Shown here piece after piece: positions 25,780-34,614 of a stretch of 64,000 bases of DNA; positions within the stretch are counted from its first letter, which is position 1, and every line of letters starts with the position of its first letter. Both the position numbers and the translations under genes were made by a program. Below the pieces are notes generated by a model. That model did not search any database, was not told the DNA's origin, and saw nothing but the letters and a program-made list of their open reading frames with translations. Source of the stretch: Lacrimispora sinapis (GTDB lineage Bacteria > Bacillota > Clostridia > Lachnospirales > Lachnospiraceae); the NCBI RefSeq assembly GCF_043633585.1, contig NZ_CP141832.1, positions 1,364,001 through 1,428,000 on the forward strand, written 5' to 3'.

Positions 25780-28008
25780 ATGAAAAAAATTTGGAAGCTT
25801 TATCAAAGAAATTCGATCATCCAATTTCTGATTTCTTACATATTGGTTCTGGTAGTGCCTTTTCTGATTTTAAGTTACGGGTTTTCGCGGTCCTTTTTCA
25901 TCGTGGAGGAGGAGATCAAGGATTCCCATGTGAAAATGCTGCAGCGCAGCGTTAATATTATTGACAATAATTTAGAGCGTCTGGAAAGCATGGCACTGCA
26001 GATTACTGAGAATTCCGCCATAAAGTCCATGGGGCGGTCCAGGAAGACAGATAAGGAATACATTATTACAGCCATTGATGCAGTCAATGAATTCTATGAT
26101 ATTACACATTACCAGACCATTGATCTTTTGGATGAGGGGTACCTATACTTTCAGGGAGTGGATCTGATTTTATACAGCAAAACGTATTACAGACCGGAAA
26201 TTTTCCAGCGGTATCTGCAAAACTGGGGGACCAGCCTGACCTCGTGGCGGAAAAACGTGGTAGCACCAGAACTGCGGGTTCCGGTATATGAAAAGCAGGG
26301 GAATACCATTGAATACCGGAAACCATTTTCCGAGTATCTGGTGGGAGACAATAATGGAGTATTGGTTTACAGGCTGAAGGAATCCGGCTTAAAGGAACTT
26401 TTGGATTTTGGCAATGTTTATGCAGGAGAAAAATATGCAATCATGGTTTTTGACCATGACAGAAATCTTTTGTGGTCAGACGGAAGCCGGCAGGAGCCGG
26501 AACTGGCAGAACATGCGTTTGATTCTCACGGATATTTTGAAAAAGAGGGCCAAAGTGTGATTCGGGTCACGTCCGGAAGAAACAAGTGGGACTATGTTCT
26601 TGTGGTACCCCAAAAGACAGCCCTTTTAAGATTGGGAGCTTTGAAAAATCTGGTATTTTTCCTGGGCGGCTCTGCAATTGTAATCGGTATCCTGGTATCC
26701 GTTATGATGGCAGTAAAAAAGGGGAGACCCATTAATGAAATATGGGGAGTCCTGTCATCAGCAGGGAAGAATACGGACAGCTATCAGAAGATGGGGGAAG
26801 TGGTGACCGGAATTCTGCAGGATCACCAGAATCTGCTTTCCGAGCTGGAAATGGATAAGACCTCCAGGAAGAAGGAGTTCTTCCATGAACTGTTAAAGGC
26901 CGGCTTTGACAGCGAAAACCAGCTGCGGATATCGGCAAGAAAAGCGGGTATTTCCATGGACGATACGGAATACGTGGTCGCATCCTTTGAACTGTTCTCC
27001 AACAATGATTTTAATGATATCGACAGCCAGACCCTTGATGAATTAAGGATCATCATAAGGCTGATCCGGAATAAGCTGGAAGAACTCTATCAGGACAGAG
27101 TCTGGTTTTATAAGAAGAATTATCGGGATACCTTCGTGATCTTCGCCGTAGAACATAATTATGAGGGGATTAAAAAGACCATTGCAGAGATATATGACTG
27201 GCTGGTGGCAGAATATCAGGTGAATACCAGCTGGGGGATTGGAAAAGTTTGTGATGATCTGCTCTATTTATGGAAATCCGGAGAAGAAGCCAGATATGCG
27301 TTGGCGCACGCGGACGCTCAGATGCCGGTAGTGGAATATAATGCAAAATTGGTCAGTGACAATGAATGTTACTTCCCCGATATTGCGGAGGAGAAGCTGG
27401 AAGTATCCCTGCGCGGGGGCCATTTGGAAGAAGTGAGGGAGCTTCTCAGGATTTTAAAAAGGGAGAATTTTGAGAAACGGAAGGTAAAACGTTCCCTGTT
27501 TATTAAATTCAACCGGAAAATGACGGAGCTTCTTTCCAGGTTTTTAAAACAGGACAGTTCCGGAAAGGATTTAATTCTGTGGCTCAATGAGATCGTGATA
27601 AACCCGGAGGAAAGCCATGAGGAATATTTTGACCGTCTGGACCGGGTATGTCAGCGGATCTGCCAGGAGACAGGAGAGAAAAAGAAACAGCAGCGGGGGA
27701 TTATGATTGACAACATCATTGCCTATATGAAAGAAAACTATATGGATTCCGGTCTTGGTCTGGCCCAGGTGGGGACCGTATTCCGGGTGTCGGAGGGGTA
27801 TTTGTCTTCCGTCTTTAAGGAACAGGCTGGAATTAATTTTGCCGATTATCTGGAAAAGTTACGCATTGACAAAGGAAGTGAATTATTAAAGGATGGCTCT
27901 TTGACGGTCAATGAGATTGCGGCTATGGTGGGATATAACAGCGTTCAGTCCTTCCGCCGTGCCTTTAAGCGGGTAAAGGGAATCAGTCCCAAAGAGGCAA
28001 GAAGCTGA
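25780..28008 (+). CDS. YesN/AraC-type membrane-anchored transcription regulator
   Basis: One-component sensor-regulator. Two membrane helices (about residues 12-34 and 288-310) flank an extracytoplasmic sensing domain of about 250 residues. A cytoplasmic linker follows and then a C-terminal AraC HTH pair (about 640-742; GLAQVGTVFRVSEGYLSSVF and NEIAAMVGYNSVQSFRRAFK). This architecture is typical of Lachnospiraceae regulators beside LplABC-type sugar importers, and the next three genes are such an importer. The start ATG follows AGGAATAGGAGAG. The sensed ligand is probably an oligosaccharide or its bound SBP; this is inference. Confidence 0.9.
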   Translation: MKKIWKLYQRNSIIQFLISYILVLVVPFLILSYGFSRSFFIVEEEIKDSHVKMLQRSVNIIDNNLERLESMALQITENSAIKSMGRSRKTDKEYIITAIDAVNEFYDITHYQTIDLLDEGYLYFQGVDLILYSKTYYRPEIFQRYLQNWGTSLTSWRKNVVAPELRVPVYEKQGNTIEYRKPFSEYLVGDNNGVLVYRLKESGLKELLDFGNVYAGEKYAIMVFDHDRNLLWSDGSRQEPELAEHAFDSHGYFEKEGQSVIRVTSGRNKWDYVLVVPQKTALLRLGALKNLVFFLGGSAIVIGILVSVMMAVKKGRPINEIWGVLSSAGKNTDSYQKMGEVVTGILQDHQNLLSELEMDKTSRKKEFFHELLKAGFDSENQLRISARKAGISMDDTEYVVASFELFSNNDFNDIDSQTLDELRIIIRLIRNKLEELYQDRVWFYKKNYRDTFVIFAVEHNYEGIKKTIAEIYDWLVAEYQVNTSWGIGKVCDDLLYLWKSGEEARYALAHADAQMPVVEYNAKLVSDNECYFPDIAEEKLEVSLRGGHLEEVRELLRILKRENFEKRKVKRSLFIKFNRKMTELLSRFLKQDSSGKDLILWLNEIVINPEESHEEYFDRLDRVCQRICQETGEKKKQQRGIMIDNIIAYMKENYMDSGLGLAQVGTVFRVSEGYLSSVFKEQAGINFADYLEKLRIDKGSELLKDGSLTVNEIAAMVGYNSVQSFRRAFKRVKGISPKEARS

Positions 28009-28031
28009 TAGAGGAACGAAAAGGAAAAAGG

Positions 28032-28075
28032 AAAAAGGAACCATTTTTCAGAAATCAGAAGAATGGTTCCTTTTT
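28032..28075 (+). terminator. Terminator after the YesN-like regulator
   Basis: Stem of 14 bp, AAAAAGGAACCATT (28032-28045 region) with AATGGTTCCTTTTT (28062-28075), ending in five Ts. It separates the regulator from the ABC operon. Confidence 0.75.
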
Positions 28076-28077
28076 CG

Positions 28078-28106
28078 GTACAATTTTTTAGATGAAAAAA
28101 ATTGTA
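28078..28106. promoter_or_regulatory. Inverted-repeat operator before the sugar ABC operon
   Basis: TACAATTTTTT (28079-28089) and AAAAAATTGTA (28096-28106) form a perfect 11-bp dyad around a 6-bp spacer. Its outer half sites equal the GTACAATT repeats found upstream of the YesN-like gene. Confidence 0.5.
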
Positions 28107-28186
28107 TCTTATGCTGTGTTTCAAGAACTGTTATGATAAATAAACAGACGGGATGCACAAAAGCCCCAATGATATGGAGGGATGTT

Positions 28187-29125
28187 ATGAATAAGTTTAA
28201 GAAAGCAGAAACAGCAGTTTATAAACACAGCAACGTGCCTTTGAAAACGCGTATTTATCACAACCGGTGGTTTTACGTCATGTTCCTGCCGGTCCTTATC
28301 TGCATGATTCTGTTCAGTTATCTTCCTATGGTCGGTATTTTATATTCCTTTACAGAATATACGCCGTTTACTGATCCGGTTTTTATCGGACTGGAAAATT
28401 TTAAGACCCTGTTTTCCAGTCCCGCTTTCTGGAGGGCATTCAGAAACACTCTTCAGATCAGTTTCATCAACATGGTGCTGGGGCTTGTCTTCAGCGTGGG
28501 GCTTGCCCTTCTCATCGACGAAATCACTCTGATTAAATTCAGGAAGCTAACACAGACCATAGTATACATTCCCCATTTTATATCCTGGGTGGTAGTCGCT
28601 TCCATATTCACCATGTTTTTATCTCCGAAAAATGGAATCATCAATCAGATCATTACCATGTTTGGGGGAGAACCAATTTATTTTCTGGCCAATGAAGACT
28701 GGTGGAGACCGGTTTTTTATGTGGTGAACCGGTGGAAGGAAACCGGATGGGGAACGATTATCTTTATTGCGGCACTGGCAGGTATGGATCAGGAGATGCA
28801 CGAGGCGGCCCGCATTGATGGGGCCAGCCGTCTGCAGAGGATCTGGTTTATTACCTTACCCGCCATTTCAGGCACGATTCTGGTGGTGTTCATCCTAAAT
28901 CTTGCCAAGGTCTTAAACCTGTTTGATTCGGTGTGGGTGCTGCAAAATTCCATGGTCCTCGGAGTCTCCGACGTTCTCGGTACCTTCGTATACCGCCTTG
29001 GAATCACCAGTGCGGATTATGGGCTGTCCACTGCTGCCGGCCTGTTTAAATCCATCATATCGGTGATACTTGTAACCATTGCAAACAGGGCCAGCAAAAA
29101 AATCAACGGGGAGGGAATCCTATAA
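28187..29125 (+). CDS. Carbohydrate ABC transporter permease, LplB/YteP type
   Basis: Inner-membrane permease with six helices and the EAA loop EAARIDGAS, which docks the ATPase. I place the start at ATG 28187 (MNKFKKAE), six bases after GGAGG at 28176-28180. An in-frame ATG at 28133 lacks a ribosome site. The product is 312 aa, normal for the family. The stop overlaps the start of the second permease. The operon has no ATPase, so a shared MsmX-type ATPase elsewhere must energise it. Confidence 0.93.
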   Translation: MNKFKKAETAVYKHSNVPLKTRIYHNRWFYVMFLPVLICMILFSYLPMVGILYSFTEYTPFTDPVFIGLENFKTLFSSPAFWRAFRNTLQISFINMVLGLVFSVGLALLIDEITLIKFRKLTQTIVYIPHFISWVVVASIFTMFLSPKNGIINQIITMFGGEPIYFLANEDWWRPVFYVVNRWKETGWGTIIFIAALAGMDQEMHEAARIDGASRLQRIWFITLPAISGTILVVFILNLAKVLNLFDSVWVLQNSMVLGVSDVLGTFVYRLGITSADYGLSTAAGLFKSIISVILVTIANRASKKINGEGIL

Positions 29126-30003
29126 TGGCAGGAAAAACAGGAGAAAAGTTTTCACTAAAAAAAGGGCATCGGGCAAGAGCCGCGTTTCTGATCTTTAATT
29201 ATCTGTTTTTGAGCATTTTAATGTGTGCGATGGTAATTCCTTTATTAAAAGTATTTGTGGATTCAGTCGACCCATCCACCTATGGAATCCGGCTCTGGCC
29301 GAAAATGTGGGATTTCACCGCTTACACCATGATTTTAAAAAATGTTACATTGTACCGGCCCCTATTGGTATCCGTTCTGACAACGGCTTCCGGAACTGCA
29401 GTGGGCCTGCTTTTGACCACGTTAGGGGCATATGTGATCATTCAGAAAGAGATGCCGGGAAGAAAAATATTGACCAATTTAATCCTTTTCACCATGCTGT
29501 TCAACGGCGGGATGATCCCTGCATATCTGAATATAAGAAATCTGGGTCTGATGAACAATCTTTTGGCAGTGATCATTCCCTGCAGCTTGAGTGCGTACAA
29601 TATCATTCTGATGAAAAGCTTTTTTGAGACGATTCCCCAGTCCCTGTACGAAGCGGCGGCTCTTGATGGCTGTACGCCAGTGGATACGTTCTGGAAAATC
29701 GTGCTTCCCCTTTCAAAGCCTGCCCTGGCGTCCATCGGCCTGTTCATATCGGTGGGACTTTGGAATGAATACATGCATTTCATTCTCTATATCACCAATC
29801 CCAACTGGAAGAATTTTCAGGTGAAGGTGAGAGATTTGATTTTAAATGACGGTATCTCAGGAAATGCCGCCACCCTTACCATGTCCCAGGAAATGCTCAA
29901 ATCAGCGGTAGTCATTGTGGTGGTATTCCCATTTTTGATCATTTATCCCTTTGTCCAGAAATATTTTACAAAGGGGGTCACCATTGGAGCCGTAAAGGGG
30001 TAA
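29125..30003 (+). CDS. Carbohydrate ABC transporter permease, LplC/YtcP type
   Basis: Second permease of the importer, 292 aa, with six helices and the EAA motif EAAALDGCT. It ends with the family-typical YPFVQKYFTKGVTIGAVKG. Its ATG overlaps the previous stop (TAATG junction), giving translational coupling. LplC-type pairs import alpha-galacturonate or other plant and mucin oligosaccharides in studied bacteria; the sugar here is unknown. Confidence 0.93.
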   Translation: MAGKTGEKFSLKKGHRARAAFLIFNYLFLSILMCAMVIPLLKVFVDSVDPSTYGIRLWPKMWDFTAYTMILKNVTLYRPLLVSVLTTASGTAVGLLLTTLGAYVIIQKEMPGRKILTNLILFTMLFNGGMIPAYLNIRNLGLMNNLLAVIIPCSLSAYNIILMKSFFETIPQSLYEAAALDGCTPVDTFWKIVLPLSKPALASIGLFISVGLWNEYMHFILYITNPNWKNFQVKVRDLILNDGISGNAATLTMSQEMLKSAVVIVVVFPFLIIYPFVQKYFTKGVTIGAVKG

Positions 30004-30060
30004 AGGCGGCAGTTATACGCAGCGGTTTTATTAAAATTTATATATAAGGAGGATTTCATC

Positions 30061-31560
30061 ATGAGATGGATGAGAAAGGCAGCATCGGTCACAATGGCAG
30101 CCGTCATGGGAGCCACAGTTCTGACCGGCTGTGTGGGAAGCGGAACGGAAACGGCATCGACAAAGGCACCTGCCCAGAGCCAGGAGGGGAAAACTGGGGA
30201 AAGCACAGGGAATACGGCAGAGGCGGAGAAACCGGAAAGCATCCGGTGGATGGTGCATAGCGGCCTAAATGAAGAAAATGGAACGGCTCAGTGGGCAGAA
30301 GAATATGAACGCTTGACCGGGATTAAGATGAATCTGGATATAATATCCAATAATGAATATTCACAGATGCTTGAATTGTCCTTTGCTTCGGACACGGTAC
30401 CCGATATGTTTGACTTGACCGGTGAGAACCTTGCCGTTTATGCAAAGCAGAATGCGGTTGCAGACTTAACGGACCTGGTCAAGAACTCGGAATTATATAA
30501 GAAGGTGGATCCTGCTACCTGGGAAGCAATAAGCTTGAACGGCAGAATTTATGGTGTGCCGATGGAGACACCGTCCGGTGCGGTGACGTATGTCAGAAAA
30601 GACTGGCTGGACCGCCTTGGAATGGAGGTTCCAACCACGTATGACGAATTTATCGAAATGCTCCGCAGATTTAAAAAGGAAATTCCGGAGTGCACCGTAC
30701 CCATTACCGCACCGGCACTGAAATCTGCCATGAACCTGCCAGAATTTTTCCAGGGGGCAACACCCGAGTTTAAAAAGGTCGATGGAAAATGGGTGGATGG
30801 AATGGGGCAGGAAAATATGGCCCAGGCGCTGACCAATCTGCGTGCTGTTTACGAGGAAGGGCTGCTGGACAGTGAAGTAATTACCAACACCACCTCCAAT
30901 TGCAGGGATCAGTGGTACAGCGGTTCGGTTGGCGTGTTTAATTATTGGGGCGGCTTATGGGGGCAGACATTGACAGAGCGTCTTAAAATGAATGTTCCTG
31001 AGGCAGAAGTCATAGCCATTGAGCCAATAGAAGGGGCTGTATACGAATTTGCCGTACCAAATCTTCTTTGCATTTCAGGAAAGGCAAGCAAAGAGAAGGC
31101 AGCTTCCCTCTTCAAGTACATGATCGAATACATGCACGATGGCGGAGAGGGCCAGGTATTGTTCCAAAGCGGTGTGGAGGGCGTTCACTGGGAGCAGGAT
31201 GGAGACCATTTGAAGCCACTCCCAACCCTGTCAAACCCGGAAGAGACCTTGAAAAAAGCATGGATTACCCCGTGGCTGGCCATCAGCCCGCTTGAGGTTG
31301 ATGATAAAAAGATGGAGCTGGCACCTGAGGTAGAGAATTCTCTAAAAATCGTAAATGCCCATTGCGTTGCAAAAAATGTTTACCCGGTATCTTCAACTCT
31401 TACGAAAATCAAATCGGATCTTGAAATGTTAAAGCAGGAAATTATTGCAAAGGTTATCATGGGCGATATGACGGTGGAGGAAGGCATGACAAAATATAAG
31501 ACGGAGTCTGAAATGCTGAACGTACCAAAAGTCGTGGAAGAGATGAATGCCAGTAATTGA
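30061..31560 (+). CDS. Extracellular solute-binding lipoprotein (LplA type)
   Basis: Captures the sugar ligand for the permeases encoded just upstream. A basic N-terminus, a hydrophobic stretch and the lipobox LTGC give lipid attachment at C24. A Ser/Thr/Gly/Glu linker follows to about residue 55. The type-1 SBP fold starts at IRWMVHSGLNEENGTAQW. Length 499 aa is normal. AAGGAGG precedes the ATG. A bidirectional terminator follows at 31594-31637. Confidence 0.92.
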   Translation: MRWMRKAASVTMAAVMGATVLTGCVGSGTETASTKAPAQSQEGKTGESTGNTAEAEKPESIRWMVHSGLNEENGTAQWAEEYERLTGIKMNLDIISNNEYSQMLELSFASDTVPDMFDLTGENLAVYAKQNAVADLTDLVKNSELYKKVDPATWEAISLNGRIYGVPMETPSGAVTYVRKDWLDRLGMEVPTTYDEFIEMLRRFKKEIPECTVPITAPALKSAMNLPEFFQGATPEFKKVDGKWVDGMGQENMAQALTNLRAVYEEGLLDSEVITNTTSNCRDQWYSGSVGVFNYWGGLWGQTLTERLKMNVPEAEVIAIEPIEGAVYEFAVPNLLCISGKASKEKAASLFKYMIEYMHDGGEGQVLFQSGVEGVHWEQDGDHLKPLPTLSNPEETLKKAWITPWLAISPLEVDDKKMELAPEVENSLKIVNAHCVAKNVYPVSSTLTKIKSDLEMLKQEIIAKVIMGDMTVEEGMTKYKTESEMLNVPKVVEEMNASN

Positions 31561-31593
31561 ACAGGCACCATAAAAGAACAATAAATCATAGGG

Positions 31594-31637
31594 AAAAGAG
31601 AAACTGCCGGGACGGTGTCTGCAGCAGTTTCTCTTTT
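31594..31637. terminator. Bidirectional terminator between the SBP gene and the araC gene
   Basis: Perfect 14-bp stem AAAAGAGAAACTGC (31594-31607) with GCAGTTTCTCTTTT (31624-31637), U-rich on both sides for two convergent genes. Confidence 0.85.
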
Positions 31638-31647
31638 ATTACCTGGG

Positions 31648-32463
31648 TTATTTGATTTCATCCGATTGACTCCGGATACGCTTTCTGTACTCTTGCGGTG
31701 AGACTCCAACGGACTGTTTGAAAATCCTGCTGAAATAAAGAGGATCTGAATATCCGATGCTTTGGGCGATTTCATTGCAGCCAAAGGAACTGGAATACAA
31801 AAGCTCTTTTGCTTTGTTCATCCGGATGTCCATAATGTATTGCTGGGGTGTTTTACCGGTGTATCGTTTGAAACAGCGGATAAACCAGCAGCAGCTGACA
31901 TTGTATTTTTTTGCGTAATTGCTGATCCTTAATGGAAGATGGTAGGACTGGTGGAAATCGACGATAGCCTTTTCAATGAAACCGGTGGTGCTCCACCGTC
32001 CATTTTCATTTTCGGAAAAATACCTTGCGGTAAGCTCAATCAATTCTTTCATATATAAATTGGTGATAGGGAGATAGCGGCTCCTTTTTACCTGAAGTTC
32101 CTGGATCATCGTTTGAAGCAGTAAGACAAACTCGCTTTGAGGACCGGTCCGGTAAATCCCGCTTTTGCCAAAGCCTGCCTGGGTCAAAAGCGTTTCCGCC
32201 TGATTGCCTGTAAAATGGACCCAGTAGACCTCCGGCTGGTGGATCAGCTCATAGCGGTAATACTGGCTGTCACCCGGATGATATAAGACCATGTGGCCCT
32301 CCCCGACCGGATGGAGCTTTCCTTCCATCTGAAAATACACCCGGCCCTTGGCAACATACAGTAGTTGATAATCCTGACGTCCGTATGGACGGGTAGTCTC
32401 AAAACATTGCTGTGTGACCAGCCGATAATGTCCCGCACTGTTGACCAGAATATCATACTTCAT
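31648..32463 (-). CDS. AraC-family transcription regulator with cupin ligand domain
   Basis: The N-terminal half is an AraC-type cupin sensor (YQLLYVAKGRVYFQMEGKLHPV). The C-terminal 100 residues are the double HTH, ending with SFGCNEIAQSIGYSDPLYFSRIFKQ and GVSPQEYRKR. ATG 32463 follows GAGGTG by eight bases and gives 271 aa. An alternative GTG at 32514, seven bases after GGAGGG, would add 17 residues and cannot be excluded. It converges with the sugar ABC operon, so control of carbohydrate use is likely but the targets are unknown. Confidence 0.85.
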   Translation of the reverse strand: MKYDILVNSAGHYRLVTQQCFETTRPYGRQDYQLLYVAKGRVYFQMEGKLHPVGEGHMVLYHPGDSQYYRYELIHQPEVYWVHFTGNQAETLLTQAGFGKSGIYRTGPQSEFVLLLQTMIQELQVKRSRYLPITNLYMKELIELTARYFSENENGRWSTTGFIEKAIVDFHQSYHLPLRISNYAKKYNVSCCWFIRCFKRYTGKTPQQYIMDIRMNKAKELLYSSSFGCNEIAQSIGYSDPLYFSRIFKQSVGVSPQEYRKRIRSQSDEIK

Positions 32464-32610
32464 ATCAGCAGCACCTCGTTCCTCCGTATTGTAATATCCG
32501 GAATCGTTAATCACTAAAAATCCCTCCACTTCTCATTTCTGTTTCCACTATACCACCTGATTGGGCCGATGTCTATGAGGAAGCAGGCACATGGAGGCAA
32601 CCGCATGGAT

Positions 32611-32639
32611 TTGACATTGGTTTCCCAATGTGTTAGTAT
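32611..32639 (+). promoter_or_regulatory. Promoter of the glycine riboswitch-agcS transcript
   Basis: TTGACA (32611-32616), 17 bp, TAGTAT (32634-32639), placed about 20 bp before the first riboswitch aptamer. Confidence 0.7.
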
Positions 32640-32657
32640 TAAAAACAATATAATATC

Positions 32658-32842
32658 AGCAAGTGAAGTTTGTAGGAAAGTGGCGTAAGCCTACCGAAGG
32701 AGTAACACTCTCAGGTGCCTGGATATCCGGGTGTGGACTATAAATGGATGTAACTCTGGAGAATCTCATTTCATGAGTGCCGAAGGTGTAAGGAACGAAA
32801 CGATTCGTTTTAATCTCTCAGGCGAAAGGACAGAGAACCTAT
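32658..32842 (+). ncRNA. Tandem glycine riboswitch
   Basis: Two aptamers in series. The first holds CCGAAGGAGTAA (32693-32704) and CTCTCAGGT (32708-32716). The second holds GCCGAAGGTGTAAG (32779-32792) and CTCTCAGGCGAAAGGACAG (32815-32833). These are the core glycine-aptamer sequences. The downstream gene encodes a glycine/alanine:Na+ symporter, a standard target. An intrinsic terminator in the expression platform lies at 32878-32910. Confidence 0.93.
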
Positions 32843-32877
32843 AGGTGGAAAATTTGAGTTTATTTGTGGGTTTCCGG

Positions 32878-32910
32878 AGTCAAATCATGTTATTGTGGTT
32901 TGGCTTTTTT
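32878..32910 (+). terminator. Expression-platform terminator of the glycine riboswitch
   Basis: Ten-bp stem AGTCAAATCA (32878-32887) with TGGTTTGGCT (32896-32905), including G-U pairs, then six Ts. Glycine binding would be expected to alter its formation. Confidence 0.65.
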
Positions 32911-32991
32911 ATTTGTTGAAAAAACTGCGGATGTTCAAAATTCAATAAAAGCTGGGTATTCGTATAAAAATTTAGGAGGAGATTTTAGAGT

Positions 32992-34383
32992 ATGGAATGG
33001 TTTTCAGAATTGGTCGTCAGTATCAACAAGGTGTTATGGGATGTGTTTTTGATCATTGTTCTTTGTGGTGCAGGGGTGTATTTTACCATTCTCACCAAAG
33101 GAGTACAATTTCGCAGATTCAAGCAAAGCTTTCAGCTGACCTTTGGCTCGATCACTTTAAGAGGCAAGAAGGCCAGTGAAAAAGAAGGGATGACATCCTT
33201 TCAGTCGCTGCTCACCTCCGTTTCCGCGCAGATCGGTACCGGGAACCTGGCGGGTGTGGCGACAGCCATGGTATCCGGTGGGCCTGGTTCGGTGTTCTGG
33301 ATGTGGGTCAGCGCCATTTTAGGTATGGCCACGATCTATGCGGAAGCCACCCTTGCCCAGCGTTATAAAACCACGGTCAATGGAGAACTGGTGGGAGGAC
33401 CTGTATATTACATACGTGCTGCTATCAAGGGACCAGCCGGTAAGATAGTTGCAGCCATTTTTTCTGTTTTCATCATAATTGCACTGGGGTTTATGGGAAA
33501 TATGGTTCAGGCAAATTCCGTAGGCGGTGCCATGGAGGCAGCGTTCGGGGTTCCTTCGGAATCTATTGGCGCAGGTCTGGCAATCCTTTCTCTGCTTGTT
33601 TTCCTGGGGGGCGTAAAGCGGATCGTTGCGGTTGCGGAAAAGGTGGTTCCTTTTATGGCGGTTTTCTTCACCCTGTCTTCTCTGGTGGTGATCGGTGTGA
33701 ATTTCCGGAATATTATTCCTGCATTTTATGATATTTTCGTTGGAGCTTTTCGGCCTCAGGCAGTTTTGGGGGGAGTTTTGGGAGTAAGCGTGCAGAAATC
33801 CATTCGTTTTGGGATTGCCCGTGGATTGTTCACCCATGAGGCCGGTATGGGATCGACCCCTCATGCACATGCTCTGGCAAGGGTAAAGCATCCCTGCGAG
33901 CAGGGCCTTGTGGCCATGATGGGGGTGTTCATTGATACCATTGTCTTACTGCCTTTGACAGTTCTTGCGATTTTAACTTCTGGTGTTCTTGGCACAACCG
34001 ATACGGAAGGCGGGTTTGTTACAGGAATCGAACTGACACAGTCAGCGTTTTCCCAGGTCTTTGGGCATTTCGGGTATGTGATCATCGCCATCTGCGTGTT
34101 TTTCTTTGCTTTTGCGACGATTATGGGCTGGTACTTTTTTGGACTTGCAAATGTAAAATACTTATTTGGTAAAAAGGCCGTATCCGTCTATGCCATCCTG
34201 GTTTCCATATTTGTAGGAATTGGCTGTGCACTTAAAGTCGATCTTGTGTGGAATCTGGCGGATTTATTTAATGGTTTGATGGTCATCCCCAATATTTCGG
34301 CTTTGCTTCTTCTTGGCAGTGTGGTAGTAAAGCTTACGAAAGACTGGGAGTCCGGGAAATCAAACAATATGGAACAAGAGTAA
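32992..34383 (+). CDS. Alanine/glycine:cation (Na+) symporter, AgcS family
   Basis: Membrane symporter of about eleven helices that co-transports glycine or alanine with Na+. Family motifs seen are SVSAQIGTGNLAGVATAM near residue 75 and GIARGLFTHEAGMGSTPHAHA near 270. Length 463 aa is normal. Start ATG follows TTAGGAGGAG. It is the only gene after the glycine riboswitch and is closed by a terminator at 34412-34453. In glycine excess the system may import or export; riboswitch logic cannot settle the direction. Confidence 0.95.
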   Translation: MEWFSELVVSINKVLWDVFLIIVLCGAGVYFTILTKGVQFRRFKQSFQLTFGSITLRGKKASEKEGMTSFQSLLTSVSAQIGTGNLAGVATAMVSGGPGSVFWMWVSAILGMATIYAEATLAQRYKTTVNGELVGGPVYYIRAAIKGPAGKIVAAIFSVFIIIALGFMGNMVQANSVGGAMEAAFGVPSESIGAGLAILSLLVFLGGVKRIVAVAEKVVPFMAVFFTLSSLVVIGVNFRNIIPAFYDIFVGAFRPQAVLGGVLGVSVQKSIRFGIARGLFTHEAGMGSTPHAHALARVKHPCEQGLVAMMGVFIDTIVLLPLTVLAILTSGVLGTTDTEGGFVTGIELTQSAFSQVFGHFGYVIIAICVFFFAFATIMGWYFFGLANVKYLFGKKAVSVYAILVSIFVGIGCALKVDLVWNLADLFNGLMVIPNISALLLLGSVVVKLTKDWESGKSNNMEQE

Positions 34384-34411
34384 CCGGTTCAAAACGTAAA
34401 AAATGGTTCAC

Positions 34412-34453
34412 ACAGCTATCATTTCCACAGGATGGAAGGATAGCTGTTTTTTT
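34412..34453 (+). terminator. Terminator after the agcS gene
   Basis: Stem ACAGCTATC (34412-34420) with GATAGCTGT (34439-34447), an inner TTCCA/TGGAA pairing, and seven Ts. Confidence 0.85.
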
Positions 34454-34614
34454 ATTTATTAAAATTTTGTAAAAATATGTCGAAAAAACTTAAAATTAAT
34501 TAATGCATAATTAATGGCTTTCTGAAAATAAATGTTTATAATAGGTCTTTGTGGTATGTGTTTCCAGGAAATATCATTGAACCACAGTATAGCAGCGAGA
34601 GGGAGGACAACCCG

